Assembly (NCBI GenBank): GCA_910587485.1
Contig: CAJUKN010000012.1
Span: 32,824-96,823, forward strand
DNA length: 64,000 nucleotides
From: an uncultured Lachnospira sp.
GTDB taxonomy: Bacteria; Bacillota; Clostridia; Lachnospirales; Lachnospiraceae
Direction of reading: 5' to 3'
Positions 42,018 through 50,145 of the stretch are shown piece after piece. The number at the start of each line of letters is the position of its first letter. Within the stretch, counting starts at the first letter, position 1. Both the position numbers and the translations under genes were made by a program. The notes beneath the pieces were generated by a model. The model was not told the origin of the DNA. It saw nothing but the letters and a program-made list of their open reading frames with translations, and did not search any database.

Positions 42018-42062
42018 ATACTTAAACATATGAATAATTATTCATATGTTTAAGTATATTAT
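42013..42062. promoter_or_regulatory. 50-bp perfect palindrome, probable ArsR/SmtB operator
   Basis: Positions 42013-42037 and 42038-42062 are exact reverse complements. The centre CATATGAATAATTATTCATATG matches the ATATGAAxA-type dyads bound by SmtB, CzrA and CadC proteins. It covers the -10 box and start point, so binding of the ArsR-type protein encoded at 44876 would block transcription of the efflux genes. In RNA it could also form a long hairpin. Confidence 0.75.
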
Positions 42063-42146
42063 TTGTTGTCTATAAGGTGACATCAACGTTTTGTACAATT
42101 ATATTATTAAATACAGATAATTCCTAAAGCATAATCTGTATTATTT

Positions 42147-42292
42147 ACCATATCAAGAAAGTTTCCCACTTAAGAAACAGAAGTTAAACTTACTTGTTTT
42201 GGTAGATGTTTAAGTTCCTGATAAAATGCCACAAAGTAGCAATCAGGTTATAAGCAAGTAGAGAAGTGGATTGTGAATATCTGTTTGATTAT
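42147..42292 (+). repeat. Structured intergenic repeat, copy C
   Basis: Begins ACCATATCAAGAAAGT, diverges in the middle, and ends with TTATAAGCAAGTAGAG and the hairpin AAGTGGAT (42264-42271) / ATCTGTTT (42279-42286), loop TGTGAAT, then GATTATC. It lies in the 330-nt leader between the metal operator and the HMA gene; nothing else is seen in that gap. Confidence 0.6.
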
Positions 42293-42390
42293 CAATAGTT
42301 TACAAAAATTTATGTTACATAAGGATAACTTGTAAGATTATATTTTATCAATCAATTAATGTATGCGTTTAGCAAGAATGGAGGATTATT

Positions 42391-42609
42391 ATGAAAAAAA
42401 CTTATAAGATTGAGGTGGATTGTGCGAATTGTGCAAACAAGATGGAGGAAGCAGCAAAGAAAACACCCGGTGTTCAAGATGCAGTGGTTAATTTTATGAC
42501 ATTGAAAATGTCTGTTGAATTTGAAGAAGGAGCAGACATAAAAGAAGTTATGAAAGAAGTGGTTAAAAATTGTAAGATAGTAGAAGATGATTGTGAGATT
42601 TATTTATGA
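42391..42609 (+). CDS. Small heavy-metal-associated (HMA) domain protein
   Basis: A 72-residue stand-alone HMA domain with the metal-binding CxxC (VDCANCANK, Cys11 and Cys14) and the usual beta-alpha-beta pattern (TPGVQDAVVNFMTLKMSV). It overlaps the P-type ATPase gene by 4 bp (ATGA) and so is translated with it. It replaces the N-terminal metal-binding domain that such ATPases usually carry, and probably delivers metal to the pump or senses it. GGAGG precedes the ATG. Confidence 0.9.
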   Translation: MKKTYKIEVDCANCANKMEEAAKKTPGVQDAVVNFMTLKMSVEFEEGADIKEVMKEVVKNCKIVEDDCEIYL

Positions 42610-44474
42610 GTAAAAAACAAAAAAAGGTACTTATCCGAATTATTATTTCAACAATATTAATCATTATATTATCATTGCTTTCAATAGAAGGATATGTGCG
42701 ATTTGGATTGTTTATGGTTCCATATCTTATTATTGGGTATGACATATTAAAAAAGGCAATTAAAGGAATTTTAAAAAGGCAGGTATTTGATGAAAATTTT
42801 TTGATGGCGGTTGCAACAGTAGGTGCAATTATTTTGGGCGACTATACAGAAGGTGTTGCCGTTATGTTGTTTTATCAAATTGGAGAGCTTTTTCAAAGCT
42901 ATGCTGTTGGCAAAAGCAGGAGAAATATTAGTGAATTAATGGATATAAGACCTGACTATGCCAATGTGGAAGTAAATGGAAAGCTGGAAAAAATAGACCC
43001 TGATGAGGTAGAAATAGGTTCTATTATTGTTGTAAAACCGGGCGAGAAACTTCCTATTGATGGAGTTGTTGTTGATGGAAATGCTGCATTAAATACAAGT
43101 GCGCTTACTGGAGAGAGTATGCCAAGAGAGGTGACAGTAGGCGATGAAGTTATTAGTGGCTGTATTAATATGAATGGCGTACTGAAGGTTCAGACAACAA
43201 AAGAATTTGGAGAATCCACTGTTTCAAAGATACTTGACCTTGTGGAGAATGCAAGTTCTAAAAAGTCTAAATCCGAAAATTTTATTACAAAATTTGCACG
43301 AATATATACGCCGCTTGTTTGTTATGCAGCATTAGCACTTGCCATTTTACCGCCGTTGTTTTCAATGTTGATATTAAAAGCCGATGCAAATTGGCAAGTA
43401 TGGGTATATCGAGCATTGACATTTTTGGTAATAAGCTGTCCTTGTGCGCTTGTTATCAGCATTCCGCTTAGTTTCTTTGCAGGAATAGGAGGAGCAAGCA
43501 AAAAAGGTATACTTGTAAAAGGTTCTAATTATTTAGAGATTCTTGCAGATACAAAATATGTTGTGTTTGATAAAACAGGAACAATGACACAGGGGGTATT
43601 TGAAGTAAGTGGAATCCATCACAATCATATAGCCGATGAAAAGCTGCTAGAATATGCAGCGTTGGCTGAAAGTTATTCATCACACCCTATTAGTCTTAGT
43701 ATAAAGCGTGCTTATGGAAAAGATATTGACCCAAGCAGGGTAGGTAATATAGAAGAAATAAGTGGGCATGGTGTTGTAGCTGAAATTGATGGTGTGGTTG
43801 TGGCAGCAGGTAATGCTAAACTGATGAATCGGCTTGGAATAGAATGTATAGATTGCCATCATATAGGCACAGTTATTCATATGGCTGTAAATGGAACGTA
43901 TGAAGGTCATATTTTAATATCGGATATATTAAAGCCAACAGCAAAAGAAGCCGTAAGAAAATTAAAGAAAACAGGTGTTACAAAAACGGTGATGCTTACA
44001 GGTGATTCAAAAGCAGTGGCAGATACAATAGCAAAAGAATTACAGATTGAGGAAGTATATTCAGAGTTGCTTCCAGCAGACAAGGTAACAAAAGTTGAGG
44101 AACTTCTTTCACAAAAACGAAATAAAGAAAAACTTGCCTTTGTCGGTGATGGAATAAACGATGCACCCGTGCTATCTCGTGCAGATATTGGTATTGCGAT
44201 GGGTGCGTTGGGTTCTGATGCAGCAATAGAAGCAGCCGATATTGTCTTGATGGACGATGACCCTGTAAAAATTGCAACAGCTATACAGATTTCTAAAAAA
44301 TGTTTAAGAATTGTATATGAAAACATTTATTTTGCTATAGGGATAAAATTATTTTGTCTGTTACTTGGCGCAGTTGGCATAGCCAATATGTGGGCAGCAA
44401 TTTTTGCTGATGTAGGTGTAATGGTTATTGCAGTTCTTAATGCAATTCGTGTATTATATATTCGTAATAGTTAA
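42606..44474 (+). CDS. Zn/Cd/Pb-exporting P1B-type ATPase
   Basis: A 622-residue P1B ATPase without an N-terminal HMA domain. Visible are the actuator TGES motif (ALTGESMPREV), the ion-binding CPC in helix 6 (VISCPCALVIS), the phosphorylation motif DKTGTMTQG, HP motif (YSSHPISLS), and GDGINDAPVLSRADIGIAMG. The last helices contain FADVGVMVIAVLNAIRVL, whose Asp is typical of the ZntA/CadA subgroup, pointing to Zn2+, Cd2+ and Pb2+ rather than copper. It is translationally coupled to the HMA protein; the upstream operator and downstream ArsR gene fit metal-induced expression. Confidence 0.92.
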   Translation: MSKKQKKVLIRIIISTILIIILSLLSIEGYVRFGLFMVPYLIIGYDILKKAIKGILKRQVFDENFLMAVATVGAIILGDYTEGVAVMLFYQIGELFQSYAVGKSRRNISELMDIRPDYANVEVNGKLEKIDPDEVEIGSIIVVKPGEKLPIDGVVVDGNAALNTSALTGESMPREVTVGDEVISGCINMNGVLKVQTTKEFGESTVSKILDLVENASSKKSKSENFITKFARIYTPLVCYAALALAILPPLFSMLILKADANWQVWVYRALTFLVISCPCALVISIPLSFFAGIGGASKKGILVKGSNYLEILADTKYVVFDKTGTMTQGVFEVSGIHHNHIADEKLLEYAALAESYSSHPISLSIKRAYGKDIDPSRVGNIEEISGHGVVAEIDGVVVAAGNAKLMNRLGIECIDCHHIGTVIHMAVNGTYEGHILISDILKPTAKEAVRKLKKTGVTKTVMLTGDSKAVADTIAKELQIEEVYSELLPADKVTKVEELLSQKRNKEKLAFVGDGINDAPVLSRADIGIAMGALGSDAAIEAADIVLMDDDPVKIATAIQISKKCLRIVYENIYFAIGIKLFCLLLGAVGIANMWAAIFADVGVMVIAVLNAIRVLYIRNS

Positions 44475-44875
44475 ATTATATAGGATTGATTTATAATTTA
44501 TATGTGAGAAATTCTTTGATATAGTTAAAGTGAATAATTAATTATATATATTTAACCCTAATAAGCTAATTAGATAGTAAGAAAATATAAGATAAAAAAA
44601 TGAAAAATAGGAAATATTTTGTAAAAATAAGTTAGGATTTCATTTAATCTCATCAAGGAAGTCTTCACTTCAATGCCACAGAGGCATAAGAGGGGGAAGA
44701 TTTGCGCTGCGATAGTAGCTATGAGATTATGAGTTAGTAGTCAAGCGGATATTCACAATTCGCTTGACTTTACAATTAGAAAAATCTGTATTAATATGGA
44801 TTCTAGTGATTTAAAATATTATAGCATATATGTTAATAATGAAATTGATTATTCACAAAACGATTGGAGGGTATT
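44475..44875. other. 401-bp gap between the metal ATPase and its regulator
   Basis: The left 170 bp are very AT-rich with nothing recognisable; 44646-44772 is repeat copy D; the last 100 bp must hold the promoter of the regulator gene, but no good match stands out (a TATTAT box at 44817 has no clear partner). Confidence 0.5.
44646..44772 (+). repeat. Structured intergenic repeat, copy D
   Basis: AATCTCAT (44646-44653) pairs perfectly with ATGAGATT (44721-44728), a compensated version of AACCTCAT/ATGAGGTT in copy E. Inside are ATGCC/GGCAT and TCTTC/GAAGA stems; the end reads AAGCGGATATTCACAATTCG then CTTGACTTTA. Confidence 0.65.
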
Positions 44876-45238
44876 TTGGAAAAGGGATTAGAAGGGTGTT
44901 GTGAAACAAAACATGTGCATAAGGATTTATTAAAGATTGTTAATGAAAAGATGCCAGAAGAAACAAAATTGTATGATTTGGCGGAGTTATTTAAGGTGTT
45001 TGGTGATTCGACTAGAATACGAATTTTGTATGTTTTATTTGAAGTTGAGGTGTGTGTATGCGATTTAGCAGAGGCATTAAATATGACACAATCGGCTATT
45101 TCGCATCAACTTAAAATCTTAAAGCAAAGTCGACTTGTAAAAAGCAGAAGAGAGGGGAAGTCAATATTTTATTCTCTGGCAGATGACCATGTAAGAACCA
45201 TTATTGCACAGGGATGTGAACATATAGAGGAACAGTAA
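44876..45238 (+). CDS. ArsR/SmtB-family metal sensor (CadC-like)
   Basis: A 120-residue regulator from a TTG start 5 nt after GGAGG. The winged helix shows LFKVFGDSTRIRILYVL and the recognition helix MTQSAISHQLKILKQSRLV. EVCVCDLAEAL matches the CxC pair of the alpha-3 site of CadC, and the C-terminal DDHVRTIIAQGCEH carries Asp/His residues of an alpha-5 site, so it probably senses Cd, Pb or Zn. The N-terminus has extra Cys-Cys-Glu (EGCCETKH), as in CadC. It should bind the palindrome at 42013 and repress the efflux operon. Confidence 0.9.
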   Translation: MEKGLEGCCETKHVHKDLLKIVNEKMPEETKLYDLAELFKVFGDSTRIRILYVLFEVEVCVCDLAEALNMTQSAISHQLKILKQSRLVKSRREGKSIFYSLADDHVRTIIAQGCEHIEEQ

Positions 45239-45609
45239 AGGTAATCAATAAATAACTCTCATTTCGGAATTGTGTATTTGTGGGGCATAGTTAGATGGAT
45301 AATAACCATAGAAAACGGATAAAATCAGTATATAATTTTCTGCTTGCCAGATTGCCAAACAAGAAATCAATATGCTAGCTGTGAGAAGGAGAAGTCAGGA
45401 TGCACAAAAAGATGAGATTGTTATCATAAGCTTTTTGCCCCACATTGTACAGAAAAATTCCTCAAACGGCGAATAGACTATTGTCAATCCTTGAATCAAC
45501 CAAATTTCCAGTTAATGCAATTATATTGGTTATTTTAAAGTGTAAATTTGAAGATTTTATAAAGATTTTTTAAAAAGACAAGCGAAGTCAAAGTATCACT
45601 TGTTCAATT
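45239..45609. other. 371-bp region without a gene
   Basis: An inverted repeat TGTGGGGCA (45279-45287) / TGCCCCACA (45436-45444) frames a 150-bp segment with no open frame of note. It may be the remains of a small mobile element or a long terminator. The rest is AT-rich without visible features. Confidence 0.4.
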
Positions 45610-46965
45610 CTAATATGGAATTTTTATAGTGACCTTTGCGCCGCCTGTTTTTTCTGAATTTTCTAAAAAAAGTTGTCCATTATGTTGTTTTGTAACCAAA
45701 TCGGTTATATACAATCCAAGACCAAAATGTGCATCTGAATTACGGCTCTGATTACTCATGTAAAATTGTTCAGTAGCATGTTTTAATGCTTCCGCAGAAA
45801 AACCATTTCCCGTATCATGGATTACAAAAACAAAATATCCCTCATTTTCAGTTACTTCAAGATAAACGATACCATTTGCCAGAGTATGTTCTACAGCATT
45901 AGAAATTACATTAAGAACAGCTCTCATAAACAAATCATGGTCAATATGGATATGTTGTATTTGATATTTAAAACTGACTTGTAACTGTATTCCCTGTGTA
46001 GAACACAATCCTTTTGTCTGATTTTGAAGCTCTTGCAAAAAATCAGACATACAAAATTCTTGCATATGTGGACAAAAACTATCTATTGATTTAGTAATGT
46101 CAATAAGCGTTTGAATATAATTCTGCATTTGAATAGAGCTGTTTTTAATGTAATCGGCACACTCTCTTTGCTCATCAGTAAGCATTGTATCATAAAGTAA
46201 TTCTACATTACCTCTTACAATCGTCAATGGCGTTTTTAGGTCATGAGCTAACGCTGCCACTTGGTCTTGCCGCATTTTCTCCATTTTCCATTGTTCGGTA
46301 AGTGATTGTTTCAATGCTTGTTTCATATGTTCAAGCCCATTAAGCACCTTGTTAATTTCAAATATGTCACTACTCCCCATGGTAAAATCTAAGTCTTGCT
46401 GTTCAATTTTTTGTGTAGCAATCAATAATTTATCTATCTTCTTTTCAACATATTTCCCAAACCAATAAGAAATGGTGAACATCAATATTAATATTTCAAT
46501 TAAAATTATTCCAACCAAAACCCAATCAGCAACCGGAAATAATTTGCGGAGTAGTGCATTAGAAAATTGTGCTGTCATTCGATACTGCAAAATCAACACT
46601 TCATTATCCCTTTGTACTGCAGTATAAAGATATGGGCTTGCGCTTGTTATGTTGTTTTCAATGCAGCTTATCCACACTCCTCTTGCCGTTTCAGGACTAA
46701 GAGAACCACTTATATATTCGCCTGTGTTTGTAAATAAGGCATACTCACAAAGAAGTGGTATATCTTTATTGGTAATTGTATGCACTGTTTTTAAATGTTC
46801 TTTTGCATTTTCAATTTCTGTACTAACCCTGTTCAAGGGATAAATAATTTCATTTTCTACCCCTATTAGGTAAAATCCAAAATTAACCAAAATAGTACAT
46901 AATAAGCTGAACACAAGAATAAGAATATAGCGCATAAAAACGGAGCGAAATTTTTTCATACCCAT
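45610..46965 (-). CDS. Sensor histidine kinase
   Basis: A 451-residue membrane kinase. Two transmembrane helices (FMRYILILVFSLLCTILVNF; VADWVLVGIILIEILILMF) flank an extracytoplasmic domain of about 100 residues. A HAMP-like linker, the phospho-acceptor box VAALAHDLKTPLTIVRGN, N-box MRAVLNVISNAVEHT, and the G boxes HDTGNGFSAEA and FGLGLYITDLVTKQH follow. The domain layout is like kinases of lantibiotic immunity loci. Its start overlaps the response regulator stop by 10 bp, so they are coupled. Its signal is unknown. Confidence 0.9.
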   Translation of the reverse strand: MGMKKFRSVFMRYILILVFSLLCTILVNFGFYLIGVENEIIYPLNRVSTEIENAKEHLKTVHTITNKDIPLLCEYALFTNTGEYISGSLSPETARGVWISCIENNITSASPYLYTAVQRDNEVLILQYRMTAQFSNALLRKLFPVADWVLVGIILIEILILMFTISYWFGKYVEKKIDKLLIATQKIEQQDLDFTMGSSDIFEINKVLNGLEHMKQALKQSLTEQWKMEKMRQDQVAALAHDLKTPLTIVRGNVELLYDTMLTDEQRECADYIKNSSIQMQNYIQTLIDITKSIDSFCPHMQEFCMSDFLQELQNQTKGLCSTQGIQLQVSFKYQIQHIHIDHDLFMRAVLNVISNAVEHTLANGIVYLEVTENEGYFVFVIHDTGNGFSAEALKHATEQFYMSNQSRNSDAHFGLGLYITDLVTKQHNGQLFLENSEKTGGAKVTIKIPY

Positions 46966-47615
46966 TTATATCCAACCCCCCAAATTGTTTGAATTGACGT
47001 TATGTTAAATTCTGATAATTTATTTCGTATATTTTTAATATGCGTTGAAATAACAGAACTGTCACTTTCACCGTTAAAACCAAAAACAGCTTCATAAATC
47101 TGTTCTCTTGTGAATGTCTGCCCATGATGTAGAGCAAGGTATTCACATATTTCATATTCGCTTTTGGTAAAAGGAATTTTCCCCGTCTGTACCTCAGCTT
47201 CTTTTGCATTTAGATTAAAAATTACACCAGAAATGGAAAAAGAATTTTTTCTTTCTCGTAAATCTCTGCGTAAATGTGCAGTTACTCGCGCACGAAGTTC
47301 ACCTGTTCCAAAAGGTTTCGTAATATAGTCATCTGCGCCTAATCCCAACCCACGTATAATGTCAGTTTCTTGTGTTTTGGCAGTTAAAAATATAATAGGA
47401 CAATCCACTCTGTTACGAATTTGACTGCATACTTCATAACCGTTCAGTCCCGGCATCATAATATCAAGCAAAATTAAATCATATCTAGAAAAATTCATGT
47501 TAAGCATGGTTTGTGTATTTGAGTGAATCGTAACTAAATGTGAATCTTTTTCAAGAACCCGCTTTATTAACTGCAACATTGCAACATCATCATCTATCGC
47601 TAATATATGCGCCAT
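46956..47615 (-). CDS. OmpR-family response regulator
   Basis: A 219-residue regulator: receiver domain with the acidic pocket IDDD, phospho-acceptor Asp in LILLDIMMPGLNG, TAKTQE and the switch Lys in YITKPF; then a winged-helix DNA-binding domain with FTKSEYEICEYLALHHGQTF and STHIKNIRNKLSEF ... TIWGVGYKWV. GGAGAGG precedes the ATG. It is downstream of three ABC transporter genes on the same strand and upstream of its kinase, so it most likely controls that transporter. Confidence 0.93.
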   Translation of the reverse strand: MAHILAIDDDVAMLQLIKRVLEKDSHLVTIHSNTQTMLNMNFSRYDLILLDIMMPGLNGYEVCSQIRNRVDCPIIFLTAKTQETDIIRGLGLGADDYITKPFGTGELRARVTAHLRRDLRERKNSFSISGVIFNLNAKEAEVQTGKIPFTKSEYEICEYLALHHGQTFTREQIYEAVFGFNGESDSSVISTHIKNIRNKLSEFNITSIQTIWGVGYKWV

Positions 47616-47659
47616 TATATCACCTCTCCATCATATTTCCAAAAAACATAGATACCGAT

Positions 47660-48412
47660 TTAATCCGATATACGGTTTCCATCATATCTTGAAAACCAAA
47701 AAATTATTACTCCCATTATAACACTTGTTGCTATAATGCAAAACATAACACCTATTTTTATTTCCAAGTCTATATCAACTGCTAAACTTAAAACTCTTTT
47801 TAACGCAAATTCCGAAAATCGAATCCCAAGACCATAGGGGATAATAAACCATATGCCTGTTCCTAATCCTGTTTGAAGAAGCACAGATAACAGACTGCCC
47901 ACTACTCCAACAGCTATACAAAAATTTCCACCGAAACGCAAAGCTATCATATATTGGAAAATATAAATTAATATGTTGCTCCCCCATATTACAGTTGGTA
48001 TCAATATAATGATTTCAAAGGAAAGAGCAAGTGTTGAACCTGTCAATGAAAAAAATACCCCAAATAAAGCTGTACTTAAAATTGCAGACAACAAACCAAA
48101 GAGCAGCAAAATGGACAGTTTTGATATAATGCTTTTTGTCTTGTGCGGAAGTGTCAATATATTCTGAAAATTTCCCGCCTTTGCTTCCTGCTCTGCAACA
48201 ACCTGACATACAATCCCTATGGCAAATGGAAATGCGATTGCTAATATCTGAAAGAATGCTGCCAATTTGTTTATTTCATTACTTTTAGAAAACAAAGTAT
48301 AAATTATCATAATTCCGACACCACATATAGAAAACCCCAAATGAAGCATAATAAATGATGAGTGCCTTAGTTTATAAAAATCACTTTTTATATATCGAAA
48401 TTGTTCACTCAT
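47660..48412 (-). CDS. ABC permease, lantibiotic immunity MutG/LanG type
   Basis: A 250-residue membrane protein with six helices. RYIKSDFYKLRHSSFIMLHL at the N-terminus and QVVAEQEAKAGNFQNILTLP between helices 2 and 3 are the family hallmarks of the MutG-type permease in lantibiotic self-protection transporters. It overlaps the preceding permease gene by 8 bp; AAAGGAG lies 8-9 nt before the ATG, within that gene. It pairs with the other permease and one ATPase to form an exporter of LanFEG type. Confidence 0.85.
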   Translation of the reverse strand: MSEQFRYIKSDFYKLRHSSFIMLHLGFSICGVGIMIIYTLFSKSNEINKLAAFFQILAIAFPFAIGIVCQVVAEQEAKAGNFQNILTLPHKTKSIISKLSILLLFGLLSAILSTALFGVFFSLTGSTLALSFEIIILIPTVIWGSNILIYIFQYMIALRFGGNFCIAVGVVGSLLSVLLQTGLGTGIWFIIPYGLGIRFSEFALKRVLSLAVDIDLEIKIGVMFCIIATSVIMGVIIFWFSRYDGNRISD

Positions 48413-49139
48413 GATAATTACTCCTTTTAGAAAATAGTATTGTGCTGATAACTAAAATAAGTATTGCTAAGATTAAGCTAATAATAACAGCGGGAAGAAT
48501 ACAATCTGTATTCCATAAGGGACTGTCATTTTCAAGCAGCAATCCATTAGGATAGATACCAAAAAACGGACACACTATACGAGCAGGAATAGCATATGGA
48601 TTGATAAAAAACACATTTTCCCTACATCCAATGCTAAATAAAAGTATATTTCCGGCAAGTGACAGCAATATTGCAGATAAATAACCTATTTTATCAGAAA
48701 TAAATATGATAAATGGAACTTGCCAAATACAAGTCAGAAAAAGAAGCATGAACCCTGCTATACCGTTTAGCGGCGTAATATTCATTGTTGTAAAATAACC
48801 AAATACAGTGCAGCCTATCCACATGAAAAAGTTTGTAACAAATAGAAATATGATAACAGCCAAATTTTTACCTATCCATATTTTCCATAAATGCGTTGAT
48901 AAACATAAAATGTTTTGAAACTTGGTATTCTTTTCTTTCTTAATAATGTCTGCACACCATATGGAAATGGTCATAGGAAAAATTATTGTATACCACCAAT
49001 TACATGCTGCATATTGAACAGAACTTCCACTCAAAAAGTATCCTAACAATAGTGTGGCAAATGGCGCAATAAAAATCAGCTTCATAGAAAAAGTATGCTT
49101 AACCTTTAAAATTTCGGATTGAACTATTCCAAACATCAT
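48405..49139 (-). CDS. ABC permease, lantibiotic immunity MutE/LanE type
   Basis: A 244-residue membrane protein, six predicted helices. QSEILKVKHTFSMKLIFIAP opens the chain and WCADIIKKEKNTKFQNILCL is the coupling segment (compare the NFQNIL motif of the partner permease). The ATG follows the ATPase stop codon without any gap, with GGAGG 6 nt upstream inside the ATPase gene. It is the second membrane subunit of the transporter. Confidence 0.85.
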   Translation of the reverse strand: MMFGIVQSEILKVKHTFSMKLIFIAPFATLLLGYFLSGSSVQYAACNWWYTIIFPMTISIWCADIIKKEKNTKFQNILCLSTHLWKIWIGKNLAVIIFLFVTNFFMWIGCTVFGYFTTMNITPLNGIAGFMLLFLTCIWQVPFIIFISDKIGYLSAILLSLAGNILLFSIGCRENVFFINPYAIPARIVCPFFGIYPNGLLLENDSPLWNTDCILPAVIISLILAILILVISTILFSKRSNYHE

Positions 49140-49841
49140 TTAAGACCTCCCTGTATTTATTTTTGCTACTTTCATAAATATGTTTTCTAAATCTACACCT
49201 TTATGAATTTCGTTTTCATATTCCAGTTTTCCATTTGCAATAATTCCAATATGGTCAGCTATTTGTTCGACTTCGGAAAGTATATGACTTGATAAAATCA
49301 CTGTAATACCTTGTGTCGGAAAAGAGCAGATTAGCTCACGAAGTTCGCTTATACCAACAGGATCTAAACCATTAGTTGGCTCATCAAGGATTAGTAATTC
49401 TGGCTGCGCCAATAGTGCAAGGGCAATTCCAAGGCGCTGCTTCATTCCTAATGAGAAATGTCCTGTTTTTTTCTTGCCCGTATTATGAAGCCTTACAATC
49501 TCCAAGACATCTTTTATGCGCTTTTCGGGCAAACCAAGTGCTAACGTCCGAGTTTTTAGGTTTTCATATGCACTCAGGTTTTCATAAAGTGGTGGTGTTT
49601 CAATTAGAGCGCCTATGCTATTTAAATCATTTCTGTTCCATATGTGATCATTAAACTCTATGTTGCCAGAAGTGGGGTGATAGATACCAGTAATCATTTT
49701 TAAAATGGTAGATTTTCCAGCTCCATTGGCTCCTAATAGTCCATAAATAGAATTTCTTTTAATGTTCAATGATATGTTGTTTACTATCAGTTGTCCTTTA
49801 ATAGACTTGCAAAGTTTGTTTGTTTTTAAAATCGTGTCCAT
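49140..49841 (-). CDS. ABC transporter ATP-binding protein, lantibiotic immunity LanF type
   Basis: A 233-residue ATPase with Walker A GANGAGKST, signature FSLGMKQRLGIALALL, Walker B LLILDEPTNGLDP and switch LSSHILSEVEQI. The motif set and length match NisF/MutF/BcrA-type ATPases. The start at 49841 follows AAAGGA by 11-12 nt; an in-frame TTG at 49850 is nearer that site and cannot be excluded. It leads the operon ATPase-permease-permease-regulator-kinase. No lantibiotic precursor or modification enzyme is nearby, so it probably protects against peptides made by other bacteria. Confidence 0.9.
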   Translation of the reverse strand: MDTILKTNKLCKSIKGQLIVNNISLNIKRNSIYGLLGANGAGKSTILKMITGIYHPTSGNIEFNDHIWNRNDLNSIGALIETPPLYENLSAYENLKTRTLALGLPEKRIKDVLEIVRLHNTGKKKTGHFSLGMKQRLGIALALLAQPELLILDEPTNGLDPVGISELRELICSFPTQGITVILSSHILSEVEQIADHIGIIANGKLEYENEIHKGVDLENIFMKVAKINTGRS

Positions 49842-50087
49842 AATTATCAATATCCTTTCTTAAGATTGTACGAACAGGATATCAGTAAAATTTGAAGATT
49901 TCATAGAGAAAATAATTTTTTTAATTTTTTATCTTTCGTAGCAAGAAGATCCCAAAAGCAGTTATAAAGGTTTGTTGGATTGATAAAAATTAAGGTTTAA
50001 ATGGCATAATATGTCTTACTTTTTAAATAATTTAAACATTTATAGAAAAATATATATACTTATTATAAATAATGAAAATTTTAAATA

Positions 50088-50116
50088 TTGACAAAATTAT
50101 ATATATATAATATACT
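50088..50116 (+). promoter_or_regulatory. Promoter for the UvrD-like helicase
   Basis: TTGACA (50088-50093) and TATACT (50111-50116), 17-bp spacer, 30 bp upstream of the start codon. The rest of the 49842-50145 gap is AT-rich with no other feature. Confidence 0.8.
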
Positions 50117-50145
50117 TTTAATATATAAAAAGGGGAAATTATAAT

